Shown in pieces: positions 9,481-17,585 of a stretch of DNA of 64,000 nt; position 1 is the first letter of the stretch, and every line of letters starts with the position of its first letter. This stretch comes from JBLNDJ01 sp050261515 (GTDB lineage: Bacteria > Acidobacteriota > Terriglobia > Bryobacterales > Bryobacteraceae): contig JBLNDJ010000050.1 of assembly GCA_050261515.1 (NCBI GenBank), positions 1 to 64,000 of the forward strand, in the 5' to 3' direction. Below the pieces are notes generated by a model. It was not told the DNA's origin. It did no database searches and saw nothing but the letters and a program-made list of their open reading frames with translations. A program made the translations under genes and the position numbers.

Positions 9481-9809
9481 TCAAAGGGGCGGAGATTCTG
9501 CTTATGCCGCTGGCCGGCGACGGTGTGCCGCGGCACTGGGACACCATCTTGCGGGCGCGCGCTATCGACAATGGAGTCTACGTAGTAGCTGCCAGGGGCC
9601 AACCCCAGTCGCCGAGCCGGATCATCGATCCGGACGGTGAAGTGCTCGCCGAGACTTCCGGCGGCATTGCGTCTGCGACGATCGATCTGTCGAGAGAGTC
9701 GAGAGTGTTCTGGCTGTCGGTCGGCGCCGCACTCGGCGAGGCGAAAAGTCTCTATATCCGGGAACGCCGGCCCGATACGTACGCGCCGCTGTCGCCTGTT
9801 GTGCGCTGA
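9480..9809 (+). pseudogene. Nitrilase-family enzyme, C-terminal fragment only
   Basis: About 109 codons aligning without gaps of note to the last quarter (from about residue 322) of the intact nitrilase-family protein at 53823-55112: RLKGAEILLMPLAGD against RLKGAEVIFLPIAGD, RARAIDNGVY against RARAMDNGIF, SRIIDPDGEVLAET against SRIVDPDGRILAET, and the shared ending ERRPDTY. The catalytic Glu, Lys and Cys would all have lain upstream and are gone, so it cannot be an active amidase. The break point coincides with the edge of the transposase relic, which suggests that the insertion and later deletion removed the 5' part. Confidence 0.85.
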
Positions 9810-9844
9810 GGCGATTCCCGGGACAGCCGCGAGGAGAGACGTCC

Positions 9845-9970
9845 ATGAAGCTGTACATACTGCTGGTTCTCTGTTTTCCAGTCGTTCCCGCCCAACTGCC
9901 CGAGGCTCCGCGGCTGCCTGGTCCCGACGACCGGTACAAAGCGGATCTGTTACTTCCGGCGTCGGTCTGA
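9845..9970 (+). pseudogene. 41-codon secreted-protein stub, possibly a truncated PIG-L-type deacetylase
   Basis: An ATG with a good ribosome site (GAGGAGAG) opens a 41-residue reading frame with a clear signal peptide (MKLYILLVLCFPVVPAQ), then LPEAPRLPGPDDRYKADLLL and an early TGA. The start is of full gene quality, but the product ends where a mature domain should begin. The sequence PDDRYKADLLL resembles the lead-in to the HPDDE motif of secreted PIG-L-family deacetylases in related bacteria; this is a recollection, not a search result. It lies directly after the nitrilase fragment and ends 18 bases before the convergent MFS gene. Confidence 0.45.
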
Positions 9971-9987
9971 ACGCCGCAGCGGTGTTG

Positions 9988-11211
9988 CTACGGTGTCGCC
10001 CCGTTCTCCAGCGCCATTGCGGGTACGGCGGCATCGGCTTTCTTGGCCGGCGCGGACCACAGCCAGCGCGCGATCGCCAGCGTAGCCGCCTGCGCGAGCA
10101 GGATGAGCGTCACGCAGCCGGGCCAGCCGCCGAAACGCCAGGCATAGGCTGGAAGCGTCGCCCCCGCGCTGCCGCCCAGGTAGTAAAAGCTGGCGTATAG
10201 CCCGACGGCCAGCGCGCGATTTTCCGTGGCGCATTGTCCGAGCGAGCGGCTCACGGCGGTCTGGGCGATGAACACGCCGGTGCAGGCGATCGACAGGCCC
10301 GCCGCCACCCCCCACACGCTTGGCTGGACGGTGAGCAGCACGCCCGCCATTCCCGCTATGCCCGCGCGCATCAGCGTGCCTCGAGCGCCCACGCGGCCCA
10401 GCCAGCGCCCGGCCAGCGGAGTGATCGCGGCGCCCACCAGATAGACGACGAAAATCAGCCCCAGCGCCGCGGGCCGGAAGCGGAACGGCGGCGCCGCCAG
10501 GTAGAACGACACGTAAGTGAACGTGCCCACCAGCGAGAACAACACGCAGAAACCGATGCCGTAGCGGGCCAGCAGTGCCCGGTTTCGCAGATGCGCCAGC
10601 GCGCCGGCGAACAACGGGGCCGAACGCTGCGCCGGTTTCATGCGGCGCTCCGCCGGCAGCCATCGCCAGATCGCCGCCGTCATCGCCAGGTCCGCCAGGC
10701 CGAGCGCCACGAACGCCATCCGCCAGTCCGCATGTTGGGTCACCATGCCGGAGGTGAAGCGCCCGCAGAAGCCTCCCACCACGGTTCCGCTCACATAGAG
10801 CGCCATCGCCGGGCCGGCCTTGGCCGCGCTCCACTCGTCGTTGATGTAGCTCACGGTGACGGCGAAGATTCCCGGCGTGAAGACGCCCTGCAGAAAGCGC
10901 CAAAACACCAGTTGCGCCATGCCGGCGGAGGTGGCGGTGAGTATGGAAGTGAGGCCCAGCGCCAGCGCAGATAGCACGATGGCGCGCCGCCGTCCGGAAC
11001 GGTCCGCCCACATGCCCATGAACGGTGCGGCCAGCGCCACGCCCAGCGTCGAGGCCAGCACGGTCAGGCTCACGGCCGCCTTGTCGGTATGAAAGCGGCG
11101 GGCCAGTTCGGGCAAAATCGGCTGCGTGGCATAGAGGTTGAGGAACGCGCAGATGCCCGCCAGCGCTACGGTCCACACGGGAGGATCGGTCTTGAGCGGG
11201 CGTTTGTGCAT
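9988..11211 (-). CDS. MFS transporter, YnfM-like drug/metabolite exporter
   Basis: A 407-residue inner-membrane protein with about twelve hydrophobic segments. The N-terminal FLNLYATQPILPELARRF motif and the loop MGMWADRSGRRRAI, the MFS A-motif between segments 2 and 3, place it in the major facilitator superfamily close to YnfM-type proteins. Substrate unknown; proton-coupled efflux is the usual mode. It is transcribed divergently from the LysR-type gene at 11285, with 73 bases between the two start codons, the classic arrangement of a LysR regulator and its target. Confidence 0.88.
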   Translation of the reverse strand: MHKRPLKTDPPVWTVALAGICAFLNLYATQPILPELARRFHTDKAAVSLTVLASTLGVALAAPFMGMWADRSGRRRAIVLSALALGLTSILTATSAGMAQLVFWRFLQGVFTPGIFAVTVSYINDEWSAAKAGPAMALYVSGTVVGGFCGRFTSGMVTQHADWRMAFVALGLADLAMTAAIWRWLPAERRMKPAQRSAPLFAGALAHLRNRALLARYGIGFCVLFSLVGTFTYVSFYLAAPPFRFRPAALGLIFVVYLVGAAITPLAGRWLGRVGARGTLMRAGIAGMAGVLLTVQPSVWGVAAGLSIACTGVFIAQTAVSRSLGQCATENRALAVGLYASFYYLGGSAGATLPAYAWRFGGWPGCVTLILLAQAATLAIARWLWSAPAKKADAAVPAMALENGATP

Positions 11212-11236
11212 ACTCTCATTGTGGGGTGCCGCTACA

Positions 11237-11253
11237 AAATATGTAAAATATTT
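11237..11253. promoter_or_regulatory. AT-rich inverted repeat in the lysR/MFS divergent promoter region
   Basis: AAATAT-N5-ATATTT lies in the middle of the 73-bp divergent spacer, which is strikingly AT-rich for this genome. LysR-type regulators usually bind dyads of this kind in such spacers, so it is a candidate autoregulatory site. A TATACT hexamer at 11269-11274 could be the -10 of the lysR gene. Confidence 0.45.
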
Positions 11254-11284
11254 CGCAGAAAGGCTGGCTATACTTTCTACATAT

Positions 11285-12172
11285 ATGGAACTCCGCCACC
11301 TCCGCTACTTCACCGCGGTTGCCGAGGAGCTGAATTTCACCCGCGCCGCGCACCGCCTCCACATCGCCCAGCCGCCCCTCAGCCAGCAGGTGCGCGCTCT
11401 CGAAGCCGAACTGGGCGCGGCGCTGTTCGTTCGCACCCACCACCACGTCGAACTCACCGCGGCCGGACGCCAGTTTCTGCGGGATGCGCGCGATATCCTG
11501 GCGCGGGCAGAGAACGCCGCCGGCATGGTCCGGCGCGCCGCCCGCGGGGAAGAAGGCGAATTGCGCCTCGGCTTCGTCAGTACCGCCATGTTCGCCGGCG
11601 ATGTGCCGCAACTGCTGCGCCGGTTCCGCAGCCGGCATCCCGCCGTCGCTATCCATCTGGAGCAGATGGGGACGGTGCAACAGGTGCGGGCTCTGCTGGC
11701 GCGCGAAATCGACGCCGGCTTCCTGCGCCCTCCCGTGGCTGAACCGCGGCTGGTGCTGCGCGCCGCCACACGCGAACCGCTCATGCTGGCGCTGCCGGCG
11801 GCTCACCCGCTGGCGCGCTCCCGGCGGGTGCGGCTCAAGTCGTTCGCCGCCGAGCCGTGGGTCATGATTTCCCGGGAGGCCGGAGCGGGCTATTACCAGC
11901 AGACGTTCGAGCTTTGCGCGAAGGCCGGCTTCACGCCACGGATCGTCATGGAGGTGGGCGAGATTTACACCGTGGTCGGCCTGGTCGCCGCGGGTTTCGG
12001 CGTGGCGCTGGTTCCCGCAGCCGCCACCAGTCTCCGCCGCCGCGGGGCCGCCTACGTTCCGCTGGCCGGTCCGCACGCCATGGCGGAAATCAGCGTGGCC
12101 TGCCTGCGCGACCGCCATTCGCCGGTGCTCGGCAACTTCCTGAGCCTGGTTCACTGCCCTGCGAAGGGCTGA
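11285..12172 (+). CDS. LysR-family transcriptional regulator
   Basis: 295 residues starting at MELRHLRYFTAVAEELNFTR, the canonical LysR N-terminus; the longer open frame upstream would run through the promoter of the divergent gene. The helix-turn-helix (about 1-60) contains AAHRLHIAQPPLSQQVRALE, followed by the linker helix and an effector-binding domain (about 90-290) of the periplasmic-binding-protein fold with GELRLGFVSTAMF. The effector is unknown; the domain pattern resembles regulators of aromatic-acid or drug-efflux genes. It probably controls the divergent MFS exporter and itself. Confidence 0.92.
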   Translation: MELRHLRYFTAVAEELNFTRAAHRLHIAQPPLSQQVRALEAELGAALFVRTHHHVELTAAGRQFLRDARDILARAENAAGMVRRAARGEEGELRLGFVSTAMFAGDVPQLLRRFRSRHPAVAIHLEQMGTVQQVRALLAREIDAGFLRPPVAEPRLVLRAATREPLMLALPAAHPLARSRRVRLKSFAAEPWVMISREAGAGYYQQTFELCAKAGFTPRIVMEVGEIYTVVGLVAAGFGVALVPAAATSLRRRGAAYVPLAGPHAMAEISVACLRDRHSPVLGNFLSLVHCPAKG

Positions 12173-12276
12173 GGTGCGGCGCCCGAACCCTTTCCGCCGC
12201 GCGCTCGCTTGCATTTCCTACGCCGCTCAAAGCATCATGAGTGACGGCTCAGCCGAGCCCCGGAGGTTGTGCACTC

Positions 12277-13452
12277 ATGCTTACCAGACGCGGCGCGCTC
12301 GCCGGCGCGGCGAACCTCATGATCCTGAATTCAAGGACCGCATTCGGCACCCAGGCCAACTCCGCCGTTTCGTTCGGCATCATCGGGACCGGCGGCCGCG
12401 GCAGCTATGTCGGCGGGCACATGACGCGCGTGCCGCAGACCCGCCTCACCGCCATCTGCGACATCCACCCCGACCGCATCGACAGCGCCAAAACCAAGAT
12501 CCCCGGGGCCGACAAGGCGGGCGCCTATAAGGACCACCGCGACCTGCTCGCGCAAGCGGATGTCGATGCCGTCCTGATCGCTACCCCCGTGTTCCTGCAC
12601 CCGCTGCACTTCGAGGCCGCGGTCGAGGCGGGCAAGCACATTTATTGCGAGAAGCCCGCGGGCGCCGATGTTGCGGGTGTGAAGCGCCTGCTGCGCGCCG
12701 CCGGGAAGGCCGATAAGTCGAAGACCATCCAGTTCGGGTTCCAGCAGCGCTACAGCCCCGAGTATCTCAAAGCCGAGAGCATTCTTCGCGACGGCAAGAT
12801 CGGTAAGTTGACCCTGATGGAGAGCTACTGGGTGCTGGGCGGCGTGCCGCCCGCGGGTCCGTTCCAGACCGCGAATTCGACCGGCGACGACAAGCTGCGG
12901 CGCTGGGGCGCGTGGATGGAGTATTCCGGCGGCGCCATCGTCGAGCAGGATTGCCACGGTGTCGATGTGATGAACTGGTTCGGCGGCTCGCACCCGGTGA
13001 GCGCGGTGGGGCGCGGCGGCCTGCGGTACCCCATCACCTACGGCGACTGGAACTCCGACCATCACCACATCACGTACTTCTACCCGAACGGCCTCGAAGG
13101 CTGGCTGCTCAGTATCAAGCACACCGCCGGGTTCCGCGACGTGAAGGAGCAGTTCTTCGGCTCGCAGGGCGTGCTCGAAACCGCGCGCACCTACTACAAG
13201 TGGCACGGGCCGATTCCGAGCGCGCCTTACAAGAACGCCGACGATCTGGGCGACCGCAGCCTGATCGAGCGCGGCGACTCGAAGCGCGAAATCACCATCG
13301 ACGCCGTCGAGGCGTTCTTCAAGAGCATCGTAGAAGGGAAGCCGCACAACATGGCCGCTGCGGCCGCTGAGGCGACGCTCACCTCCCTGCTCGGCCGCAT
13401 GGCTTACGAAACGAAACGGGAAGTGACCTGGGAGGAGTTGCTGCGCTCATGA
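12277..13452 (+). CDS. Gfo/Idh/MocA-family oxidoreductase, probably exported by Tat
   Basis: 391 residues from the ATG of MLTRRGALAGAANLMILNSR. A GGAGG lies about ten bases upstream, and the start gives a twin-arginine-like leader (TRRGALAG). The Rossmann fold follows: VSFGIIGTGGRGSYVGGHM binds NAD(P), and YCEKPAG carries the conserved lysine of the family; a C-terminal alpha/beta domain completes it. Secreted members in Acidobacteriota and Planctomycetota usually act on sugars or inositols. The stop codon overlaps the start of the VCBS-repeat gene by 4 bp (ATGA), so the two are co-translated. Substrate not determinable. Confidence 0.88.
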   Translation: MLTRRGALAGAANLMILNSRTAFGTQANSAVSFGIIGTGGRGSYVGGHMTRVPQTRLTAICDIHPDRIDSAKTKIPGADKAGAYKDHRDLLAQADVDAVLIATPVFLHPLHFEAAVEAGKHIYCEKPAGADVAGVKRLLRAAGKADKSKTIQFGFQQRYSPEYLKAESILRDGKIGKLTLMESYWVLGGVPPAGPFQTANSTGDDKLRRWGAWMEYSGGAIVEQDCHGVDVMNWFGGSHPVSAVGRGGLRYPITYGDWNSDHHHITYFYPNGLEGWLLSIKHTAGFRDVKEQFFGSQGVLETARTYYKWHGPIPSAPYKNADDLGDRSLIERGDSKREITIDAVEAFFKSIVEGKPHNMAAAAAEATLTSLLGRMAYETKREVTWEELLRS

Positions 13453-14573
13453 AATTCCTTCGGCTCTTCGCACTTTTGTGCCTCTCGGCCTGGGCGCTGT
13501 GGAGCATCTCGCGGCCCGCGGAGGTTCCTTTCGAGAAACTCACCATCGACCTCGGGGCGAGCGAGACTGCCGCCTTCGCCGACATCAACGGCGACGGCCG
13601 CCTCGACATCGTCTCGGGCGAGTACTGGTATCAGGCGCCCGCGTGGACGCCGCACAAGTTCCGCGACATCCCCTATACGAACAACTACGTCGATAACTTC
13701 AGCGACCTGATCGTCGATGCCGATGGCGACGGGCGGCCCGACATCGTCGGTTGTTCCTGGTTCAGCCACAGGGTCGTTTGGTGGAAGAACCCGGGGCAGG
13801 GGACCGGCGCGTGGAAGGAACAAATCATCGAGGACCGGTCGCCGGTCGAGTTCAGCTTCCTTGTTGACATCGATAATGACGGCAAGGCGCGCGAAATCCT
13901 GCCGCAGTTCGGCGACACGAAAATGCCGCTCACGTGGTACGAGTTCAAAGACGGCCGCTGGGTGGGCAACGCGGTGAGCGACCGTAGCTACGGCCACGGC
14001 ATCGGCGCGGGCGACGTGAACGGCGACGGCCGCACCGACATCCTTACGCCGAAGGGCTGGTTCGAGGCTCCATCCGATCCGCGCGCGGGCACGTGGACCT
14101 GGCACGGCGGCTTCGATTTGGGCGATGCGGGCTTCATCCACGTGCTCGACGTGAACGGCGACGGCCGGCCGGATCTGGTCACTTCGCTCGCCCACAACTA
14201 CGGCATCTTCTGGATGGAGCGCGGCGCGGGCGGCGAGTGGACCAGGCACCTGATCGACGACAGCTGGTCGCAGGCGCACTCGGTCGTCCTGGTGGATCTG
14301 AACGGCGACGGCCGGAAGGATCTGCTGACGGGCAAGCGCTACATGGCGCACAACGGGCACGATCCGGGGGAGCGCGAGCCGCTCGGAGTCTACTGGTACG
14401 AGTACAGGAAGGATGAAAAGGGCCAGATTCTCTGGGTGCGCCACGTGATCGACTACAGCACGCGCACCGGCGGCGGAATGCAGATCGCCGCGGCGGACTA
14501 CGACGGCGACGGGGCGATCGACTTCGCCGTCGGAGGCAAGAGCGGCCTCTTCCTGTTCCGCAATCTGAAGTAG
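13449..14573 (+). CDS. Secreted FG-GAP/VCBS-repeat protein
   Basis: 374 residues with an N-terminal hydrophobic leader (LRLFALLCLSAWALWSI) and at least seven calcium-loop motifs of the form D-x-[DN]-x-D-G-x2-[DE], for example DINGDGRLD, DADGDGRPD, DVNGDGRTD, DLNGDGRKD and DYDGDGAID. Spacing is about 40-60 residues, as expected for a seven-bladed propeller of integrin-type FG-GAP repeats. Such proteins bind surface ligands or carbohydrates. It is coupled to the upstream oxidoreductase by a 4-bp overlap and ends 27 bases before the convergent FAD oxidoreductase. Confidence 0.87.
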   Translation: MKFLRLFALLCLSAWALWSISRPAEVPFEKLTIDLGASETAAFADINGDGRLDIVSGEYWYQAPAWTPHKFRDIPYTNNYVDNFSDLIVDADGDGRPDIVGCSWFSHRVVWWKNPGQGTGAWKEQIIEDRSPVEFSFLVDIDNDGKAREILPQFGDTKMPLTWYEFKDGRWVGNAVSDRSYGHGIGAGDVNGDGRTDILTPKGWFEAPSDPRAGTWTWHGGFDLGDAGFIHVLDVNGDGRPDLVTSLAHNYGIFWMERGAGGEWTRHLIDDSWSQAHSVVLVDLNGDGRKDLLTGKRYMAHNGHDPGEREPLGVYWYEYRKDEKGQILWVRHVIDYSTRTGGGMQIAAADYDGDGAIDFAVGGKSGLFLFRNLK

Positions 14574-14598
14574 GGCGGACCCCGGCCCGCGGCCGCCC
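14573..14598. terminator. GC-rich dyad between convergent genes
   Basis: GGGCGG (14573-14578) and CCGCCC (14593-14598) flank a CG-rich centre between the stop codons of two convergent genes. Position suits a bidirectional terminator; there is no T-run on either side, so the assignment is weak. Confidence 0.35.
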
Positions 14599-14600
14599 GC

Positions 14601-16178
14601 CTAATTGATTTCCATCACCGCGCCCTGCTTGCGCAGAGTTTCGGTGAGCGCCGCCGTGTCGATCTCCTGCACGTCTTTGTCCCCGGCGATCGCCATCTTC
14701 GCGGCAACGCCGGCGGCCTGTCCGATGATCATGTACTGCGGCTCCATGCGCACCGACGAATACGCCACGTGCGACGCGCTCAGGCACACCGGCACCAGCA
14801 GGTTCGTCGCCTCGGCGCGCTTCGGCAGCATGACGCGGTACGGAATCTGGTAAGGCTTTACCGCCACCTGCACGTCGCCTTCGTTCTCGACCGAGCCGTC
14901 CGCGCGCGCCACGCGCTGTATGTTGTGCGAGTCGCTGTTGTAGGATCCCATGCCGATCGGGTCGGACTTGGTGAGGTCGGTTTGCAGGTCCTTCTGGGCG
15001 ACGACATACTCGCCTATCATTCGTCGCGCCTCGCGCACGTAAAGCTGGTGCGGCCAGTTGGCGGTATCGGCGAACTCGTCCTTGGCGAGCCCCCAGGTGT
15101 TGACTTCCCGGCGCAGGCTCTCAGGCACGCGCGCGTCGTGTCCCAGGAACCAGAAGAATCCCTGCGTGTAAGCGATGTGGTCCTGCCAGATCTCGGCGCG
15201 CCGTTTGTAGGAGGCGTCGGGGTAGTCCCAGTTCTTGCCGATATAGTCGGTCGAGAAGGCACCCAGGTTGTTAATGTCGGCCTTGCGGTTGGGGATGCGG
15301 TCGATCTTGACGAGCGTGTTGAAGCGGGGCGGCTTGCCCTCGGCCTTGGTGCGGGCCTCGATCAGGCGCGCGAGCAACTCGTACCGCTTCGCATCGTAGT
15401 TGGCCGGCTTCGGAAACGGGACCTGGTTGGCAGGGTCGTCGGACAGGCACATCCGGAAGTTGTAGGCCTGCACCTTGCGGTCCGCCGCCCCCACCGCGCC
15501 CTTGGGCTCGGCGGAGATCTCGGGCAGCAGCTTGCCGTCCTCGCCGTACGCTTCGACGCGCACCAGGAACTGATGATACGGCGTCTGCTCGCGGACGCCG
15601 GCGAGCGATTCGCCGTACTGCTCCATCCCCTCGCGGCCCCAGGTGTAGGAAACCTTGGCCTGCGCCATCAGGTCGCCCTCGTAGCTCGCGTCGGCGAAGA
15701 TGCGGCCCTCGTAGGATTCGCCGTTCTCCATCGTGATGGAAACGACCCGCGTCCCTTCCTTGCGCACGCCGTCCTTCTCCCGCAGGCGGCGGCCGAACAG
15801 CACCGTCACCTTCGCCTCGGCGAGCATCTCCTTAAGGATTTTCTCGCCCACGTGCGGCTCGAAATACCAGGCTACGGGATTTCCGAAACGCGGCATCCCG
15901 TAGTACTTGCCCAAGCGCTGGAAGAACTCGAGCGAGTAGCCGCCTATGACAGCTTTGTTGCCGAAATCGGTGAACGACAGCCCGCCGGTCACCATGCCGC
16001 CGATGTGCCGGCCGGGCTCGAGCACCACGACGTTGAGCCCTTCCCGAGCGGCGCTGACGGCGGTGATCGCCCCGCCCGCGGTGCCGCCATAGACCACAAG
16101 GTCGAACTTCTTCGCGCCGGCCGGAAGCGCGGAACACAAGGCCAGCAGGAAAGGTACGAGATATCGAGAGCCCATCAC
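14601..16178 (-). CDS. Secreted FAD-dependent oxidoreductase (FAD_oxidored family)
   Basis: 525 residues with a signal peptide (LVPFLLALCSALPAGA) followed at once by the FAD-binding beta-alpha-beta motif VVYGGTAGGAITAVSAAREG, with VVVLEPGRHIGGMVTGGLSF just after. The last part, MIIGQAAGVAAKMAI, is the C-terminal FAD-contact motif typical of this family (Pfam FAD_oxidored). Such enzymes are abundant in Acidobacteriota and Planctomycetota, usually beside sugar-acting genes, and their substrates are mostly unknown. It is convergent with the VCBS-repeat gene and divergent from the ABC permease pair. Confidence 0.88.
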   Translation of the reverse strand: MMGSRYLVPFLLALCSALPAGAKKFDLVVYGGTAGGAITAVSAAREGLNVVVLEPGRHIGGMVTGGLSFTDFGNKAVIGGYSLEFFQRLGKYYGMPRFGNPVAWYFEPHVGEKILKEMLAEAKVTVLFGRRLREKDGVRKEGTRVVSITMENGESYEGRIFADASYEGDLMAQAKVSYTWGREGMEQYGESLAGVREQTPYHQFLVRVEAYGEDGKLLPEISAEPKGAVGAADRKVQAYNFRMCLSDDPANQVPFPKPANYDAKRYELLARLIEARTKAEGKPPRFNTLVKIDRIPNRKADINNLGAFSTDYIGKNWDYPDASYKRRAEIWQDHIAYTQGFFWFLGHDARVPESLRREVNTWGLAKDEFADTANWPHQLYVREARRMIGEYVVAQKDLQTDLTKSDPIGMGSYNSDSHNIQRVARADGSVENEGDVQVAVKPYQIPYRVMLPKRAEATNLLVPVCLSASHVAYSSVRMEPQYMIIGQAAGVAAKMAIAGDKDVQEIDTAALTETLRKQGAVMEIN

Positions 16179-16343
16179 AGAGAAGAGTAGCGCAGTCGGC
16201 GCGGCGCACGCGCCACGGCCGCCGTGTAGTGGGCGCGCGACTCCATCCCGGCCTTCGCCACGCGGGGTCGAACGAACTCCTTAAGGCTCGCCATGGGCCG
16301 CATCCAGGGAACAAATCCGATAAACTAGTCGTTCATTAACTCG

Positions 16344-17585
16344 ATGGCCTCCAACGCATCGCTGGGTGAAGCTATGTCCGTGGCCGCCGGGTCGCTCCGC
16401 GGCAGCAAGCTGCGCAGCTTCCTCACACTGCTCGGCATCATCCTCGCTACCACCACCCTGATCGCCGTGATGTCTGTCATCCACGGCATGGACCTCTATA
16501 TCGCCCAGCAGGTCTCCGACATGGGCGGCGACGGCTTCCGAGTCGTGCGCCTGGCCATGCTCGGCGAGCACAACCCCAAGAAGTACATGGAACTGCTCCG
16601 CCGAAACCCGAAGCTGAAGCGCGACGAGTACGAGTTCGTGAAAAGCCGCGTCACCTTCTGCCGCGAGATGGGCATGGAAGGCTACCAGCGCGTGCCCGTG
16701 CACCGCCTGAAGCAGAAGATCGATAGCGTTACGCTGCGCGGCGTCACGAGCAACATGTCCGCCATCGCCAACATTCAGGTGGCGCAAGGCCGCTTCTTCA
16801 GCGACTCCGACGGCCAGCGCCGCCAGTCGGTCGTCTTCATCGGCAACGACGTCAAGGATGTTTTCTTTCCCCAGGGCAACGCGGTCGGCAAGATGCTCGA
16901 ACTGCAGGGACGCCCGTTTGAAGTCATCGGCGTCGCCAAAACGCAGGGCAGCGTCTTCGGCCAGAGCCGCGACAACTTCGTCATGATCCCGATCGAGACG
17001 TTCTTTAAAATGTTCGGGTCGCAGACGGACATCAACTACTTCGGCGTCGCGATCGATCATGCGCATTTCTTCCAGGCGGAAGACGAGGTACGCGTGCTGC
17101 TGCGCGCCTACCGCCGCCTGCGCCCGCAGCAGGAGGACAACTTCGCCATTGTCGGATCGGATTCGCTTACCGAAATGTGGGACCGGCTGACGGGCGCAAT
17201 CGCCGCCACGGCCGTCGCCGTCGTCTCGGTATTCATGGTCGTCGGCGGTGTGGTCATCATGAACATCATGCTGGCGGTGGTCTCCGAGCGCACGCACGAA
17301 ATCGGAATCCGCAAATCGGTCGGCGCGCGCCGGCGGGACATCCTCAGCCAGTTTCTGGTCGAGTCGTCGATGCTGGCCGGAGCCGGGGGCCTGATCGGCG
17401 TGCTGATCGCCTGGGGCCTGGCCGCGCTCGTCCGCAACGTCACGCCCGTCCCCATGGCCGTGCCGCCTGCCGCGGTCTTCATCGCCGTGCTGCTTTCCAC
17501 CAGCGTTGGTTTGTTCTTCGGAATCTATCCCGCGCGGAGGGCCGCAATGCTTGATCCGATCGAGGCCCTGAGGGTGGAAAAATGA
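16344..17585 (+). CDS. ABC transporter permease, MacB/FtsX type (first of pair)
   Basis: 413 residues with the MacB layout: one N-terminal transmembrane segment (RSFLTLLGIILATTTLIAVM), a periplasmic core domain of about 200 residues, and three C-terminal segments around VVSVFMVVGGVVIMNIMLAV and the ERTHEIGIRKSVGARRRDI coupling motif. MacB-type systems transmit mechanical force across the membrane for efflux or lipoprotein release. It overlaps the next permease gene by 4 bp (ATGA); the two probably form a heterodimer. No ATPase or membrane-fusion gene is adjacent. Confidence 0.9.
   Translation: MASNASLGEAMSVAAGSLRGSKLRSFLTLLGIILATTTLIAVMSVIHGMDLYIAQQVSDMGGDGFRVVRLAMLGEHNPKKYMELLRRNPKLKRDEYEFVKSRVTFCREMGMEGYQRVPVHRLKQKIDSVTLRGVTSNMSAIANIQVAQGRFFSDSDGQRRQSVVFIGNDVKDVFFPQGNAVGKMLELQGRPFEVIGVAKTQGSVFGQSRDNFVMIPIETFFKMFGSQTDINYFGVAIDHAHFFQAEDEVRVLLRAYRRLRPQQEDNFAIVGSDSLTEMWDRLTGAIAATAVAVVSVFMVVGGVVIMNIMLAVVSERTHEIGIRKSVGARRRDILSQFLVESSMLAGAGGLIGVLIAWGLAALVRNVTPVPMAVPPAAVFIAVLLSTSVGLFFGIYPARRAAMLDPIEALRVEK

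Noticed and set aside
14769..16190. Open frame of 473 codons opposite the FAD oxidoreductase
   Set aside because: The oxidoreductase has a signal peptide and both FAD motifs; the opposite frame has none.
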